Positions 1-9,988 of a stretch of DNA of 32,726 nt are shown piece by piece (position 1 is the stretch's first letter; every line of letters starts with the position of its first letter). Below the pieces are notes generated by a model. It was not told where the DNA came from, made no database searches, and worked only from the letters and a program-made list of their open reading frames with translations. The stretch lies in the NCBI GenBank assembly GCA_031270075.1, contig JAISYG010000031.1, positions 1-32,726 of the forward strand, written 5' to 3'. The translations under genes were made by a program, and so were the position numbers. Origin of the DNA: Dysgonamonadaceae bacterium (GTDB taxonomy: Bacteria; Bacteroidota; Bacteroidia; Bacteroidales; Azobacteroidaceae).

Positions 1-1922
1 CCGGAGGCCTTAAATACCAATTCTCCGGACTTCGGCAGGTCGCAGGTAGGCTGTTTCGTTTGGGCTGCATTAACTTTAACACCCAGCGGGTCGGCATCTT
101 CTGCACTCAAAGTAACTTCGACTTCGGCGGGAACCAGAGCAGCGCAGTCCAAGTCGATGACTACTACTTTGTAATGCCCTGCCTCCAGTTTCGTGAAAGT
201 ATTGCTGGTCACATTAGTATTACCTAAGATAGAACCGTTTTTCCAAAGAGTGTATCTATATTTGGGGGAATCTGTACCTCCGGTGACCTCAAATACCAGT
301 TTGCCGGAATCCGGCTTGTCGCAGGTAGGCTGTATCGTTTCTAATTCAGTAACGCTAACAACCAGCGGGGAGGCATCGGTTGCACTCAAAGTAACTTCGA
401 CTTCGGCGGGTGCCAGGGCAGCGCAGTTATTGTCGGTTACGACTACTTTGTAATGACCTGCCTCCAGACCCGTGAAAGGAACGCCAATAACAGAACCAGA
501 CGTCTTGGTACCTTTGATAGAACCGTTATTCCAAAGGGTGTATGTATATTGGTGGGGTGTTGTACCTCCGGTGGCAACAAATACCAGTTTGCCAATAGTC
601 GGCTTGTCGCAGGTAGGCGGTATCGTTTGGCCTACATCAACGCTAACACCCAGCGGGATGGCCTCGCCTGCACTCAAAGTAACTTCCACTTCGGCGGGAA
701 CCAGGGCAGCGCAGTCCAAGTCGATTAGGACTACTTTGTAATGCCCTGCATCCAGACCCGTGAAAGTAACGGGATTAGCAGACGTCTTGGTTTGTAAGGA
801 AAAACCGTTTTTCCAAAGGGTGTATTCGTATCTGGGAGTTGCTGTACCTCCGGTGGCAGCAACTTCCAGTCTGCCGATAGTCGGCTTGTCGCAGGTAGGC
901 ATTATCGTGTCGGTAACGCTAACACCCAGCGGGGTGGCATCGGTTGCACTCAAAGTAACTTCGACTTCGGCGGGGATCAGGGCTTCGCAGTCCCTGTCGA
1001 TTACGACTACTGTGTAATGACCTGCATACAGACCCGTGAAAGTAACGGGAGTAGTAGCCTGCGCAGCAGAAGGATTCTTGGTATCTTTGATAGAACCGTT
1101 TTCCCAAAGGGTGTAGCTATATCTGGGGGTTGCCGTACCTCCGGTGGCCAAAAAGGACAATTCTCCGGAATCCGGATCGTCGCAGGTAGGCTGTTTCGTG
1201 TCGGTAACGCTAACACCCAGGGGGATGGCCTCGCCTGCACTCAAAGTAACTTCGACTTCGGCGGAAACCAGGGCAGCGCAGTCCCTGTCGGTTACGACTA
1301 CTTTGTAAAGACCTGCCTCCAGACCCGTGAAAGTAGCGGTATCAGTAGCATTCGCAGCAGAAAAATTCTTGGTGCCTTTGATAGAACCGTTATTCCAAAG
1401 AGTGTAGCTATATCTGTGGTTTGCTGTACCTCCGGAGGCCAAAAAGGACAATGTTCCGGACTTCGGCAGGTCGCAGGTAGGCTGTGTCGATGCGGTCACT
1501 TTAACACCCAGTGGGGTGGCCTCGGTTGCACTCAAAGTAACTTCGACTTCGGCGGGGACCCGGGTTGCGTCCTTATAGTCGGTTACGACTACTTTATAAT
1601 GACCTGCATCACGGTTTTTGAAAGTATAGGTATCAACACCATTACCAGTCGTCCTGGTATCTATGGTAAAACCGTTTTTCGAAAGAGTGAATGTATATCT
1701 GACGGGTGTCTGACTACTTCCGCTGGCCTTAAAGGTCAATGTGCCGGTATTCGGTTTGTCGCAGGTAGGCATTACCGTGTCGGTAACGCTAACACCCAGC
1801 GGTGTCGTTTGCGCCGCCGCATTCCCGAAGGAACACAGCCAAAGGAGCAGTATTCCCATCAGCGAGGAATACCATCGGAAGTTTCCTCCCGTTTGTTCTT
1901 TTCTTCTTGCTTTTCTTTTCAT
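1..1922 (-). CDS. SprB-like repeat surface/adhesin protein (N-terminal part; continues past the left window edge)
   Basis: Not in the ORF track because it has no stop inside the window. Minus-strand ATG at 1922 reads MKRKARRKEQTGGNFRWYSSLMGILLLWLCSFGNAAAQTTPLGVSVTDTVMPTCDKPNTGTLTF..., with a signal peptide and then repeated units such as PTCDxPxSGxLxFxAsGGTxxxxYxYTLWxNGSI...FTGLEAGHYKVVVxDxDCAALxPAEVEVTLSA. Frame checked by hand at the start, near 327 and near position 53; it stays open. Confidence 0.85.
   Translation of the reverse strand, partial: MKRKARRKEQTGGNFRWYSSLMGILLLWLCSFGNAAAQTTPLGVSVTDTVMPTCDKPNTGTLTFKASGSSQTPVRYTFTLSKNGFTIDTRTTGNGVDTYTFKNRDAGHYKVVVTDYKDATRVPAEVEVTLSATEATPLGVKVTASTQPTCDLPKSGTLSFLASGGTANHRYSYTLWNNGSIKGTKNFSAANATDTATFTGLEAGLYKVVVTDRDCAALVSAEVEVTLSAGEAIPLGVSVTDTKQPTCDDPDSGELSFLATGGTATPRYSYTLWENGSIKDTKNPSAAQATTPVTFTGLYAGHYTVVVIDRDCEALIPAEVEVTLSATDATPLGVSVTDTIMPTCDKPTIGRLEVAATGGTATPRYEYTLWKNGFSLQTKTSANPVTFTGLDAGHYKVVLIDLDCAALVPAEVEVTLSAGEAIPLGVSVDVGQTIPPTCDKPTIGKLVFVATGGTTPHQYTYTLWNNGSIKGTKTSGSVIGVPFTGLEAGHYKVVVTDNNCAALAPAEVEVTLSATDASPLVVSVTELETIQPTCDKPDSGKLVFEVTGGTDSPKYRYTLWKNGSILGNTNVTSNTFTKLEAGHYKVVVIDLDCAALVPAEVEVTLSAEDADPLGVKVNAAQTKQPTCDLPKSGELVFKAS
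115..1800 (-). repeat. Tandem SprB-like repeat units of about 92-97 codons
   Basis: Anchor 'acttcgacttcggcggg' (one variant) begins at 115, 394, 682, 958, 1249 and 1540. Spacings are 279, 288, 276, 291 and 291, all multiples of 3. Confidence 0.9.
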
Positions 1923-2267
1923 TGGATAAAAAATTAATGAAACTATTTATAATTATGTTACTATTTTATTTATTTCAGTGTATTTTATATCTATTAGCTT
2001 GCAAATATATAAAATAAATTAAAACAAATGTATCTATTTTTCACAAAATTTTATATTTATAAGTATAATATTTTAAATAATGTATTTTAAGTAGTGTAGC
2101 CCTTGTCGGAAAACAGCATCTAACAGGCAAACTAATAGATACTTCCCCAACTTCTCTCTCGCTTGGTTCCCCGGTAAAGGCGTTGATGCTTTTTTCCTGA
2201 AATTCCGGCTATTAGGCCCGGTTTCCCCCGGATTTCCCGGCGGAATGCGAATCGGCTGTTGCATGCG

Positions 2268-2299
2268 TTTGGAAATCATCAGATTTTCATTTAATTTTG
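2268..2299 (+). promoter_or_regulatory. Bacteroidota sigma-ABfr type promoter upstream of the DUF6377 regulator
   Basis: TTTG (2268-2271), N20, TAATTTTG (2292-2299), 22 bp before the ATG at 2322. Confidence 0.6.
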
Positions 2300-2321
2300 T
2301 GGTATCATTGTTTCTTTTAGA

Positions 2322-3986
2322 ATGAAAAAACTTGTTACATTGTTTTTGCTGGCCTTATTCGCTACCCATCAGGCAAATGCCCGGTCTGAAAACGATTCCG
2401 TTCTCCAGGTTTTGGAATACGAATTGAACCGAAAAGAAATTTATACGCAGGAAAAAGAAAAAACAATCCGGGAAATCAAGCAAATGTTGAACATTCCGGG
2501 ATTGATGCCGCATCAGCGTTATGCCATCAACCGGCAGATTTATACGCAATACAAAGCCTACCAGACGGATTCGGCGCTCCGTTATTTGCAAAACAATGTA
2601 GCGATTGCCCGGCGCTTGCAGCATGAAACCTATATCTACGAAACCCAGTTGGATATATCGTATTTGTATTGGCAATCCGGTAAATTTTTCGAATCGATTC
2701 AGAATTTGGAAAGCCTCGACCGGAGTCGGTTCCGGGATCTGCCGGTGGCCTTGTTGCAGAGCTATTATGAAGCCTACAAACAGGTGTACCGCTATTATGC
2801 CAATTCGCAGGCAGACAAGCAAAATACCTACTATTCCCTGAGCAATCTGTACCGCGATTCGTTGTTGCAGATTGTCCCCCGGGATTCCAAATCGCATCAA
2901 GTATTGACGGCCGAGAAATTAACGGATGCAAACCGGACGCAGGAAGCCGCGGCCCTCTTGCTCGACCTGTTGGCTCAATCGACAAAGGAAGACCATGAAC
3001 GGGCGATTTTTGCCAATATTCTCGCTAATATCTATCAAAAAGAGGGTCGGTTGGAAATGCAGAAAAAATATTATACCCTTTCGGCTATCTGCGATATTAA
3101 AAATGCCGTCAAGGAAAATACGTCCATGCACGCACTGGCTTTGATTTTGTATCAGGAGGGGAATATCGACCGGGCCTACCGGTATATTCAATCGTCGATC
3201 GACGATGCGGTCTTTTGCAACGCCCGTTTCCGGAGTTATGAAATCACCAAAATTTTCCCGATTATCGACAGCGCCTATCAGGAGAAAGCCCTGAAACAGA
3301 AAAAGGAATTGAAACGCTACCTCTTGTGGGTCAGCGTTTTGTTGTTGTTTTTGATTGTAGCGGTCATTTATGTCTACCGGCAAATGCGCCGGATTGCCAA
3401 AATACGAAAAGAATTGTACCATGCCAATCTGAAATTGCAAAAGCTGAATACGGATTTGCAAAATTCCAATAGCCAATTGCATGATTTGAACAACGAATTG
3501 ATGCATGTGAACCGGAAATTGTCGGAAACCAATCTGGTAAAAGAAACGTATTTGGGTAAATTTATCGACCTTTGTTCCAATTATATTGAGAAATTGGACA
3601 ATTACCGCCGCAATCTCAACCGGATTGCCGGGGCCGGCAAGGTGCAGGAACTGTATGCCGCCCTGAAATCGACCCAATACATCGACACGGAATTAAGCGG
3701 GTTTTATGCCAATTTCGATGAAACTTTTCTCCGGCTCTATCCGACGTTTATCGAAAATTTCAATGCTTTGTTTCCGGAAGAAGAAAAACAATATGTCAAA
3801 TCGGGCGAGTTGCTGAATACGGAACTGCGGATTTATGCCCTTATCCGGTTGGGCATTCATGATAATACCCAAATTGCCCTGTTTTTACGTTGTTCGATCA
3901 CGACCATTTATACTTACCGATCGAGAATCCGGCATAAATCGCTTTTCAAAGATTCGCTGGACGAGCAAATCCTGAAAATCGGATGA
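2322..3986 (+). CDS. DUF6377-type TPR transcriptional regulator, membrane anchored
   Basis: 554 aa with signal peptide, helical TPR-like N-terminal half, TM segment (LLWVSVLLLFLIVAVIYVY), coiled coil and C-terminal LuxR-like HTH (LRIYALIRLGIHDNTQIALFLRCSITTIYTYRSRIRHKS). Directly upstream of susC. Confidence 0.75.
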   Translation: MKKLVTLFLLALFATHQANARSENDSVLQVLEYELNRKEIYTQEKEKTIREIKQMLNIPGLMPHQRYAINRQIYTQYKAYQTDSALRYLQNNVAIARRLQHETYIYETQLDISYLYWQSGKFFESIQNLESLDRSRFRDLPVALLQSYYEAYKQVYRYYANSQADKQNTYYSLSNLYRDSLLQIVPRDSKSHQVLTAEKLTDANRTQEAAALLLDLLAQSTKEDHERAIFANILANIYQKEGRLEMQKKYYTLSAICDIKNAVKENTSMHALALILYQEGNIDRAYRYIQSSIDDAVFCNARFRSYEITKIFPIIDSAYQEKALKQKKELKRYLLWVSVLLLFLIVAVIYVYRQMRRIAKIRKELYHANLKLQKLNTDLQNSNSQLHDLNNELMHVNRKLSETNLVKETYLGKFIDLCSNYIEKLDNYRRNLNRIAGAGKVQELYAALKSTQYIDTELSGFYANFDETFLRLYPTFIENFNALFPEEEKQYVKSGELLNTELRIYALIRLGIHDNTQIALFLRCSITTIYTYRSRIRHKSLFKDSLDEQILKIG

Positions 3987-4139
3987 CCGATAGAAGCGCG
4001 TCGCGCCGCGTTGCTGCTGAGATGGCGCTTTGATTTTTCGTTGTATCGGATAGCCTTAGTTTATTTACAATAAACACATTAACCGTTTATCCCGTTTTGA
4101 TTTTTCTTTGATTGTTTTTTTCATTAACGTTTTGATATA

Positions 4140-4147
4140 TACTTTTG
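4140..4147 (+). promoter_or_regulatory. Putative -7 element (TACTTTTG) upstream of susC
   Basis: Matches TAnnTTTG. No clear -33 TTTG at 19-21 nt, so consistent with activator dependence. Confidence 0.4.
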
Positions 4148-4176
4148 CGTAAGTTAATATAATTTATTTACTTTAA

Positions 4177-7164
4177 ATGATTTGTATCATGAGAAAGAAG
4201 AAAAAACTATTTGTGTGGGGATTTCAACGGGCTTGTATATTCTTTACAGGTGTATTGATTTCCTTGAATGTATGTGCGCAGAATGCATACCGGGTTTCCG
4301 GTACGGTAAAGGATGCTGCCGGTGAACCGGCCATCGGGGCTACGGTGGCTGTGAAAGGCGCTGCAACCGGTACGGTTACGGATATCGAAGGACATTTTCA
4401 ATTACAGGTGACGGACAACGCGGTATTGGTCGTTTCGTATATCGGATATGCGACCCAGGAAATACCGGTAGCCGGGAAGTCGGTGATTGATGTGGTGATG
4501 AAGGAAGACAATCAACTGCTGGATGAATTGGTGGTGATTGGGTATGGAACGATGAAAAAAGGCGATTTGACCGGTTCGATTACGGCTATCGGGGAAAAAG
4601 ATTTTCAGAAAGGATTGATTACCAATTCCAGTTCGTTGATTACGGGGAAGGTGGCCGGTGTGCAAATTACCTCCAACAGCGGTCGCGCCGGCGACGGGAA
4701 CCGCATCCGTATTCGCGGCGGGGCTTCACTGAATGCCAGCAACGATCCGTTGATTGTAGTGGACGGCGTGCCTTTGGATAATGCAGGGATTAGCGGACAA
4801 ACCAATCCCTTGGCCAGCATCAATCCGAACGATATCGAATCGATGAACATTTTGAAAGATGCTTCGGCTACCGCTATTTATGGTTCTCGCGCCTCGAATG
4901 GGGTGATTATTATTACGACCAAAAAAGGCGCTGCAGGACAAGCCTTGCAGGTGAACCTGTCTTCTCAACATTCGATTGCTACTATTGCTAAACGGGTGGA
5001 TGTTTTGTCGGCAGATGAATTTCGGGAGGTGGTTCAAAATAATCCTTATACTTCTCCAAAGTATATTGGTTATTTGGGGAATGCGAATACCGATTGGCAA
5101 GATGAAATTTTCCGTAACGCTTTCACAACGGATAATAACTTGAGCGTAAGCGGTAGTGTCAACGATTTTCTCCCTTATCGTGTTTCGGTGGGATTTATCA
5201 GTCAAGACGGTATTCTGGATACGGATAATATGAAACGTACCACAGCTAATATTAGTTTCAATCCGTCGTTATTTGATAAGCATTTAAACATCAATGTGAA
5301 TTTAAAAGGAACTTACACGCATTCGCGTTTTGGCAATGGTGATGCTATCAGCGCTGCTATTCGTATGGATCCCACTCAACCGGTTTATGGGGAAGGCGCT
5401 GCGTATGAAAAGTTCAATGGTTATTGGAATTGGTTGAGTTCGGATGGTACGTTTAATTCAATGGCTACTAAAAATCCGATGGTATTGTTGTACAGCAAAG
5501 ACGATCAGGCCCATGTTTATCGCAGTATCGGTAATGTTCAATTGGATTATCAATTGCATTTCCTGCCCGATATGCGGGCGAATGTGAATATGGGTTATGA
5601 TGTTTCGCAAGGGAAAGGGGAAGTGTATTATCAAAAATGGTCGTTGGAAAGGTTGGGAACCGGATCTTTTTCACAGTATGATCAGAAAAAGCAGAATGTG
5701 TTGTTTGAATCTTATTTGAATTACAGCAAACAACTGAATCCGGCGAATCGGTTGGAAGTGATGGGGGGTTATACCTATCAGGATTTCAAGATAACCGATA
5801 AGACTTTTCCTTTGATGGATCTGGACAAGCAAAACGAGCTTTCTCCGGCAGGCATACCCAGCGCTCCCCGTAATACCTTGATCTCTTTTTACGGTCGCTT
5901 GAATTACAATTTGTCGGAAAAGTATTTGCTTACTACTACTGTTCGTCGGGACGGTTCTTCCCGTTTCAGCACAGAAAATCGTTGGGGTACTTTCCCTTCG
6001 GTTGCACTTGCCTGGCGTGTGAGTGAAGAAGATTTTCTGAAGAATATAGAAGCGCTTTCCAATTTGAAACTTCGTTTGGGCTGGGGTATCACCGGCCAAC
6101 AGGAAGGGATCGGCGACTTTGAACACATTGCCCGTTATGCTTTAAGCGAGGAAACCGCTCAAGTGCAATGGGGCGATCAGTTTTATTCTGCCTGGCGTCC
6201 GGCCGGTTATGACCCTGCCCGTAAATGGGAACAGACCACCACGAGTAATATCGGGCTGGATTGGGGATTTTATAACAATCGGCTGTACGGTTCGATCGAC
6301 TTGTTCAAAAAAGACACCAAAGACTTGCTTGCGGAAATTGATATCCCTATGGGAAGCAATTTTATCAATCGGATAATCAAAAACATTGGAACGATGAATG
6401 CCCAAGGCGTGGAATTTTCCATGAATGCCATTCCGGTTGATACCAAAGATTTGCGTTGGGAATTGGGAATCAATGCGACCACTACCCAAACCGAAATTAC
6501 CAACCTTGCTTTGCCCGGAGGGAATCCGACGACACTGGTGGGCGATATTTCGGGAGGTACAGGCGCAAAAATACAGGCGCATACCGTCGGTTATGCACCG
6601 TCGTCGTTCTTTGTTTACGAACAGGTTTACGACGCAGCAGGCAAGCCGATAGAAGGTTTGTTCGTGGATAGAAACCAGGATGGCCAACTGGATGCCAAGG
6701 ATAAATATCATTATAAAACCCCGGATCCATTGGTTTTTATCGGATTCAATACTTCCCTGAATTATAGACAATGGACATTGGCAACCGCTTTGCGTTCCAA
6801 TATCGGTCATTATGTCTATAATAACGCCTATTCCGATAACGGGAATTATGCGTTGGTGTTGAACACCAATAATTACTTGCAAAATTCCGTGCGGGATATT
6901 CAAAACACGGGCTTTTTTACGCAGCAATTGATGTCGGATTATTACGTACAAAATGCTTCTTTCCTGAAAATGGATTATATGCAATTGATGTACGATTTCG
7001 GAAAAATAGCTAAACAGCTGGAACTAAGAGTCAATGCGACGGTTCAAAATGTATTTACGCTAACGAAATACCAGGGGATTGATCCTGAAATTGCGGGAGG
7101 GATTGATCGGAATTTTTATCCGAATCCAAGAACTTTCAGTGTGGGTTTCAATCTGAATTTCTAA
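4177..7164 (+). CDS. susC: SusC/RagA-type TonB-linked outer membrane protein
   Basis: 995 aa. Carboxypeptidase-like N-terminal domain (VSGTVKDAAGEPAIGATVAVKG), plug motif (GSITAIGEKDFQKG...GKVAGVQITSNSGRAGDGNRIRIRGGASLNASNDPLIVVDGVP), C-terminal RTFSVGFNLNF. Start may instead be 4189. Confidence 0.93.
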   Translation: MICIMRKKKKLFVWGFQRACIFFTGVLISLNVCAQNAYRVSGTVKDAAGEPAIGATVAVKGAATGTVTDIEGHFQLQVTDNAVLVVSYIGYATQEIPVAGKSVIDVVMKEDNQLLDELVVIGYGTMKKGDLTGSITAIGEKDFQKGLITNSSSLITGKVAGVQITSNSGRAGDGNRIRIRGGASLNASNDPLIVVDGVPLDNAGISGQTNPLASINPNDIESMNILKDASATAIYGSRASNGVIIITTKKGAAGQALQVNLSSQHSIATIAKRVDVLSADEFREVVQNNPYTSPKYIGYLGNANTDWQDEIFRNAFTTDNNLSVSGSVNDFLPYRVSVGFISQDGILDTDNMKRTTANISFNPSLFDKHLNINVNLKGTYTHSRFGNGDAISAAIRMDPTQPVYGEGAAYEKFNGYWNWLSSDGTFNSMATKNPMVLLYSKDDQAHVYRSIGNVQLDYQLHFLPDMRANVNMGYDVSQGKGEVYYQKWSLERLGTGSFSQYDQKKQNVLFESYLNYSKQLNPANRLEVMGGYTYQDFKITDKTFPLMDLDKQNELSPAGIPSAPRNTLISFYGRLNYNLSEKYLLTTTVRRDGSSRFSTENRWGTFPSVALAWRVSEEDFLKNIEALSNLKLRLGWGITGQQEGIGDFEHIARYALSEETAQVQWGDQFYSAWRPAGYDPARKWEQTTTSNIGLDWGFYNNRLYGSIDLFKKDTKDLLAEIDIPMGSNFINRIIKNIGTMNAQGVEFSMNAIPVDTKDLRWELGINATTTQTEITNLALPGGNPTTLVGDISGGTGAKIQAHTVGYAPSSFFVYEQVYDAAGKPIEGLFVDRNQDGQLDAKDKYHYKTPDPLVFIGFNTSLNYRQWTLATALRSNIGHYVYNNAYSDNGNYALVLNTNNYLQNSVRDIQNTGFFTQQLMSDYYVQNASFLKMDYMQLMYDFGKIAKQLELRVNATVQNVFTLTKYQGIDPEIAGGIDRNFYPNPRTFSVGFNLNF

Positions 7165-7186
7165 CTTATTAAATAGAAGATACAAA

Positions 7187-8830
7187 ATGAAAAAATATAG
7201 ATTCATAACAAAAATGATATTCGCAGTGATGTCTGTATGCTTACTGCCATCCTGTGTGAGCGATTTGGATCGCTTTCCGGAAAATGAAACAACTTCCAAA
7301 AATGTATATTCTACTTTTGATGGATACAAAGGCGCTTTAGCCAAAGTGTATGCGGCTTATACGCTGTCGGGCAATCAAGGCCCCGCCGGAAAACCGGATA
7401 TTGTAGGTTTGGACGAAGGTCAAAATGCGGATTTCCTGCGTTGTTGGTTCAATCACCAGGAGATGCCCACCGATGAAGCCCATTGTTTGTGGAACGATCC
7501 GGGTATTCCTCAGTTGAATAATATTAATTTCTCATCGAATCCCAGCAATTCGGGATTCTCCATAGGGCTTTACTCCAAATGCATTATGCAGGTCATGTAT
7601 GCGAATGAATTTTTGCGTAATTCGGCCGATAAGGGTGAAGGCAAAGGGTTTAGCGGTGAGCAGGTAACGGAAATTAACTATTTCCGCGCCGAAGCGCGTT
7701 TTTTGCGTGCATTTGCTTATTGGGTATTGATGGACGTTTTTGGAAATCCCCCTTTTGTAACCGAAAACAGTGTAATGGGCGACTTGCCTCCTCAGATTAA
7801 ACGCGCCGATTTGTTTGCTTATATCGAATCGGAATTGCGTGATTTGACCGACAATCAGTTATTGAAAGCGGCGCGTACCAACGACTACGGAAGAGCGGAT
7901 ATCGCTGCCGGTAATGCTTTGCTGGCTCGCGTCTACTTAAATGCTGAAGTTTATGCAGGCACTCCGCACTGGAATGATGCGCTTACTTACGCTAAAAAAG
8001 TGATTGATGCGGGTTATGGTCTAAAAGATCATTACGAACATTTGTTTCTGGCCGATAATCATCTGAATAACAACGAAGTCATTCTCTCCATCAATTACGA
8101 CGGCAAGTATACGCGACTGTATGGTGGGGTTACTTTTCTGATCAATGCCCCCGGTAATAAGGAATATCAAGTTACATACAAAGAGAAGTTGATACATTGG
8201 GGTATTTGGAACGCCGATCGGTTTGGTTGGTCAGGCTACCGGGTAAGAAAAGAATTTGTCGACAAATTTGAAAGGGAAACCGACAAACGGTTCTTATTTG
8301 TAGGTGAAAAGAACGCCTTGGGAGATGATCCGAATGAGTTTACGAATGGTTTAAGTACGTATAAATACCGTAATATCACGTCGGCGTCAACGGTCGATAA
8401 TCCGATTTTTGGTTCGGATCCGACGGGAGAATATGCGGATACCGATTTTCCTTTGTTCCGTTTGGCTGAAATGTATTTGATTTATGCCGAAGCGGTTACT
8501 CGTGGCGCTACCAACGGTACCACCGGTGAAGCCATACAATATATCAATGCATTGAGAACAAGAGCGTTCGGAAATACCAATCATCAGGTAAGCACTATCA
8601 CCCCGCAGTTTGTTTTGGATGAGCGCGCCCGTGAATTGTACTGGGAATGTTTCCGTCGTACCGATTTGATTCGGTTCGGACAATTTACTACTGCCGATTA
8701 TTTGTGGGAATGGAAGGGGGGAATACAAGCCGGCAAAGCGGTTGATTCTCACTTCAATATTTATCCCATACCCGATTCGGATAAAAATGCGAACGTCAAT
8801 TTGGATCAAAATCCGGATTATGGCAACTAA
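7187..8830 (+). CDS. susD: SusD/RagB-type starch-binding outer membrane lipoprotein
   Basis: 547 aa. Lipobox LLPSC, SusD hallmarks EARFLRAFAYWVLMDVFGNPPFV, RLAEMYLIYAEA, ELYWECFRRTDLIRFG, IYPIPDSDKNAN. Confidence 0.93.
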   Translation: MKKYRFITKMIFAVMSVCLLPSCVSDLDRFPENETTSKNVYSTFDGYKGALAKVYAAYTLSGNQGPAGKPDIVGLDEGQNADFLRCWFNHQEMPTDEAHCLWNDPGIPQLNNINFSSNPSNSGFSIGLYSKCIMQVMYANEFLRNSADKGEGKGFSGEQVTEINYFRAEARFLRAFAYWVLMDVFGNPPFVTENSVMGDLPPQIKRADLFAYIESELRDLTDNQLLKAARTNDYGRADIAAGNALLARVYLNAEVYAGTPHWNDALTYAKKVIDAGYGLKDHYEHLFLADNHLNNNEVILSINYDGKYTRLYGGVTFLINAPGNKEYQVTYKEKLIHWGIWNADRFGWSGYRVRKEFVDKFERETDKRFLFVGEKNALGDDPNEFTNGLSTYKYRNITSASTVDNPIFGSDPTGEYADTDFPLFRLAEMYLIYAEAVTRGATNGTTGEAIQYINALRTRAFGNTNHQVSTITPQFVLDERARELYWECFRRTDLIRFGQFTTADYLWEWKGGIQAGKAVDSHFNIYPIPDSDKNANVNLDQNPDYGN

Positions 8831-8864
8831 GGTTTATGTAAAATGAATTTCAAAATAAAAAGAT

Positions 8865-9923
8865 ATGAATATGAAAAAGATATTAAAAGGAATCGTACTG
8901 TTGGTAGCAACAACGATGTGCTTCTCTGCTTGTGAAGATGCGAAAGATCCTGTTTTGACGGGTTCGGAAAGTAATCCGGAAATACTGTCATCGTTGGAGC
9001 CTGTGGTGATTAGTAAAGACAATATTAACTCCGGCAACCTGTCGATTGATTACCATGCAGGGGTTTATAACGTCGCACTGGGAATGGCGAGCCAACTGGA
9101 AATAGCGAAAGCAGGCACGCATTTCTCCCCGGCGATTGCTCTCGGACTGCCGGTGGATGGAAAAGGGAAGAATACGTTTGAAATCACCTACAAGGTGTTG
9201 AATGCTGCGCTGACGGCACTTGAATTGGCGCCCAATGTGGTCGCTAATCTGGAAATCAGAGTTAAAACGTATGGCAAAGCCGATTTAAACGGAGTGGTAG
9301 GCGAGATTATGCCTGTTTATTCTTCGCCTCTTGCTGTAACGGTAACTCCATTTGAGCCTCAAGCGTCTTATTTGTATACTGTTGGCGAATTTAACGGATG
9401 GAATAATGCGAACGGTCCTACATTGATTTCACCGATAGATAATGGCATCTATGTGGGATATCTTTCTTTTCCGAATGCTCATTCCGAATTTTTGCTTCTG
9501 CCTGTTTCCGGTTCTTGGGATCATAAATGGGGTAGCGACGACAATGTCAACCTGATTGTGGATGGTGGGGCTAATATAAAGTCGCCCGGAGCCGGTTATC
9601 ATCAAATCACGGTCAATCTACCGGAACTGAGCATTCAAATGGTTCCTTATTCCTGGGGAATCATCGGCTCTGCAACGCCTACCGGTTGGGATAGCGACAC
9701 CGATTTGACTTGGAATCACGAAACACTGCGATGGGAAATAACCCTTCCATTGAAAGGAGGAGAAGCGTTTAAACTTCGCTTAAACAACGCTTGGGATGTC
9801 AATTATGGTATCACAGAGGGTGTTGTTACGGCAGGGGGCAACGATATTTCTGTAGCCGAAGATGGAACGTATTTCGTTACTTTCGACGAAGAAAATCTGG
9901 TCATTCTCTGGACTAAACAATAA
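8865..9923 (+). CDS. susE: SusE/SusF-like outer membrane starch-binding lipoprotein
   Basis: 352 aa. Lipobox CFSAC, N-terminal SusE domain (VVISKDNINSGNLSIDYHAGVYNVALGMASQLEIAKAGTHFSPA), followed by CBM-like domains (YTVGEFNGWNN, SATPTGWDSDTDLTWNHETLRWEITLPLKGGEAFKLRLNNAWDVNYG). Confidence 0.85.
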   Translation: MNMKKILKGIVLLVATTMCFSACEDAKDPVLTGSESNPEILSSLEPVVISKDNINSGNLSIDYHAGVYNVALGMASQLEIAKAGTHFSPAIALGLPVDGKGKNTFEITYKVLNAALTALELAPNVVANLEIRVKTYGKADLNGVVGEIMPVYSSPLAVTVTPFEPQASYLYTVGEFNGWNNANGPTLISPIDNGIYVGYLSFPNAHSEFLLLPVSGSWDHKWGSDDNVNLIVDGGANIKSPGAGYHQITVNLPELSIQMVPYSWGIIGSATPTGWDSDTDLTWNHETLRWEITLPLKGGEAFKLRLNNAWDVNYGITEGVVTAGGNDISVAEDGTYFVTFDEENLVILWTKQ

Positions 9924-9933
9924 CTATGGAAAA

Positions 9934-9972
9934 GAGAAACGGTAAGCCACCGTGTTTACCGTTTCTCTTTTT
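9934..9972 (+). terminator. Intrinsic terminator/attenuator between susE and the GH13 lipoprotein gene
   Basis: gagaaacggtaa (9934-9945), loop gccaccgtgt, ttaccgtttctc (9956-9967): a perfect 12-bp stem followed by TTTTT. Confidence 0.8.
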
Positions 9973-9988
9973 ATCAAAAAAAGAATCC

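Noticed and set aside
193-1937. Plus-strand ORFs in the left repeat region (e.g. 1017..1937, 306 aa)
   Set aside because: They are antisense to the continuous minus-strand SprB-like frame and have low-complexity, implausible protein sequence.
3994-4030. Terminator after the DUF6377 gene (aagcgc...gcgctt)
   Set aside because: Short stem with a long loop and weak T-tract; not convincing.
9926-9988. Annotated ORF start of the GH13 lipoprotein at 9926
   Set aside because: The first 21 codons overlap the intrinsic terminator; a lipoprotein signal peptide starts at 9989.
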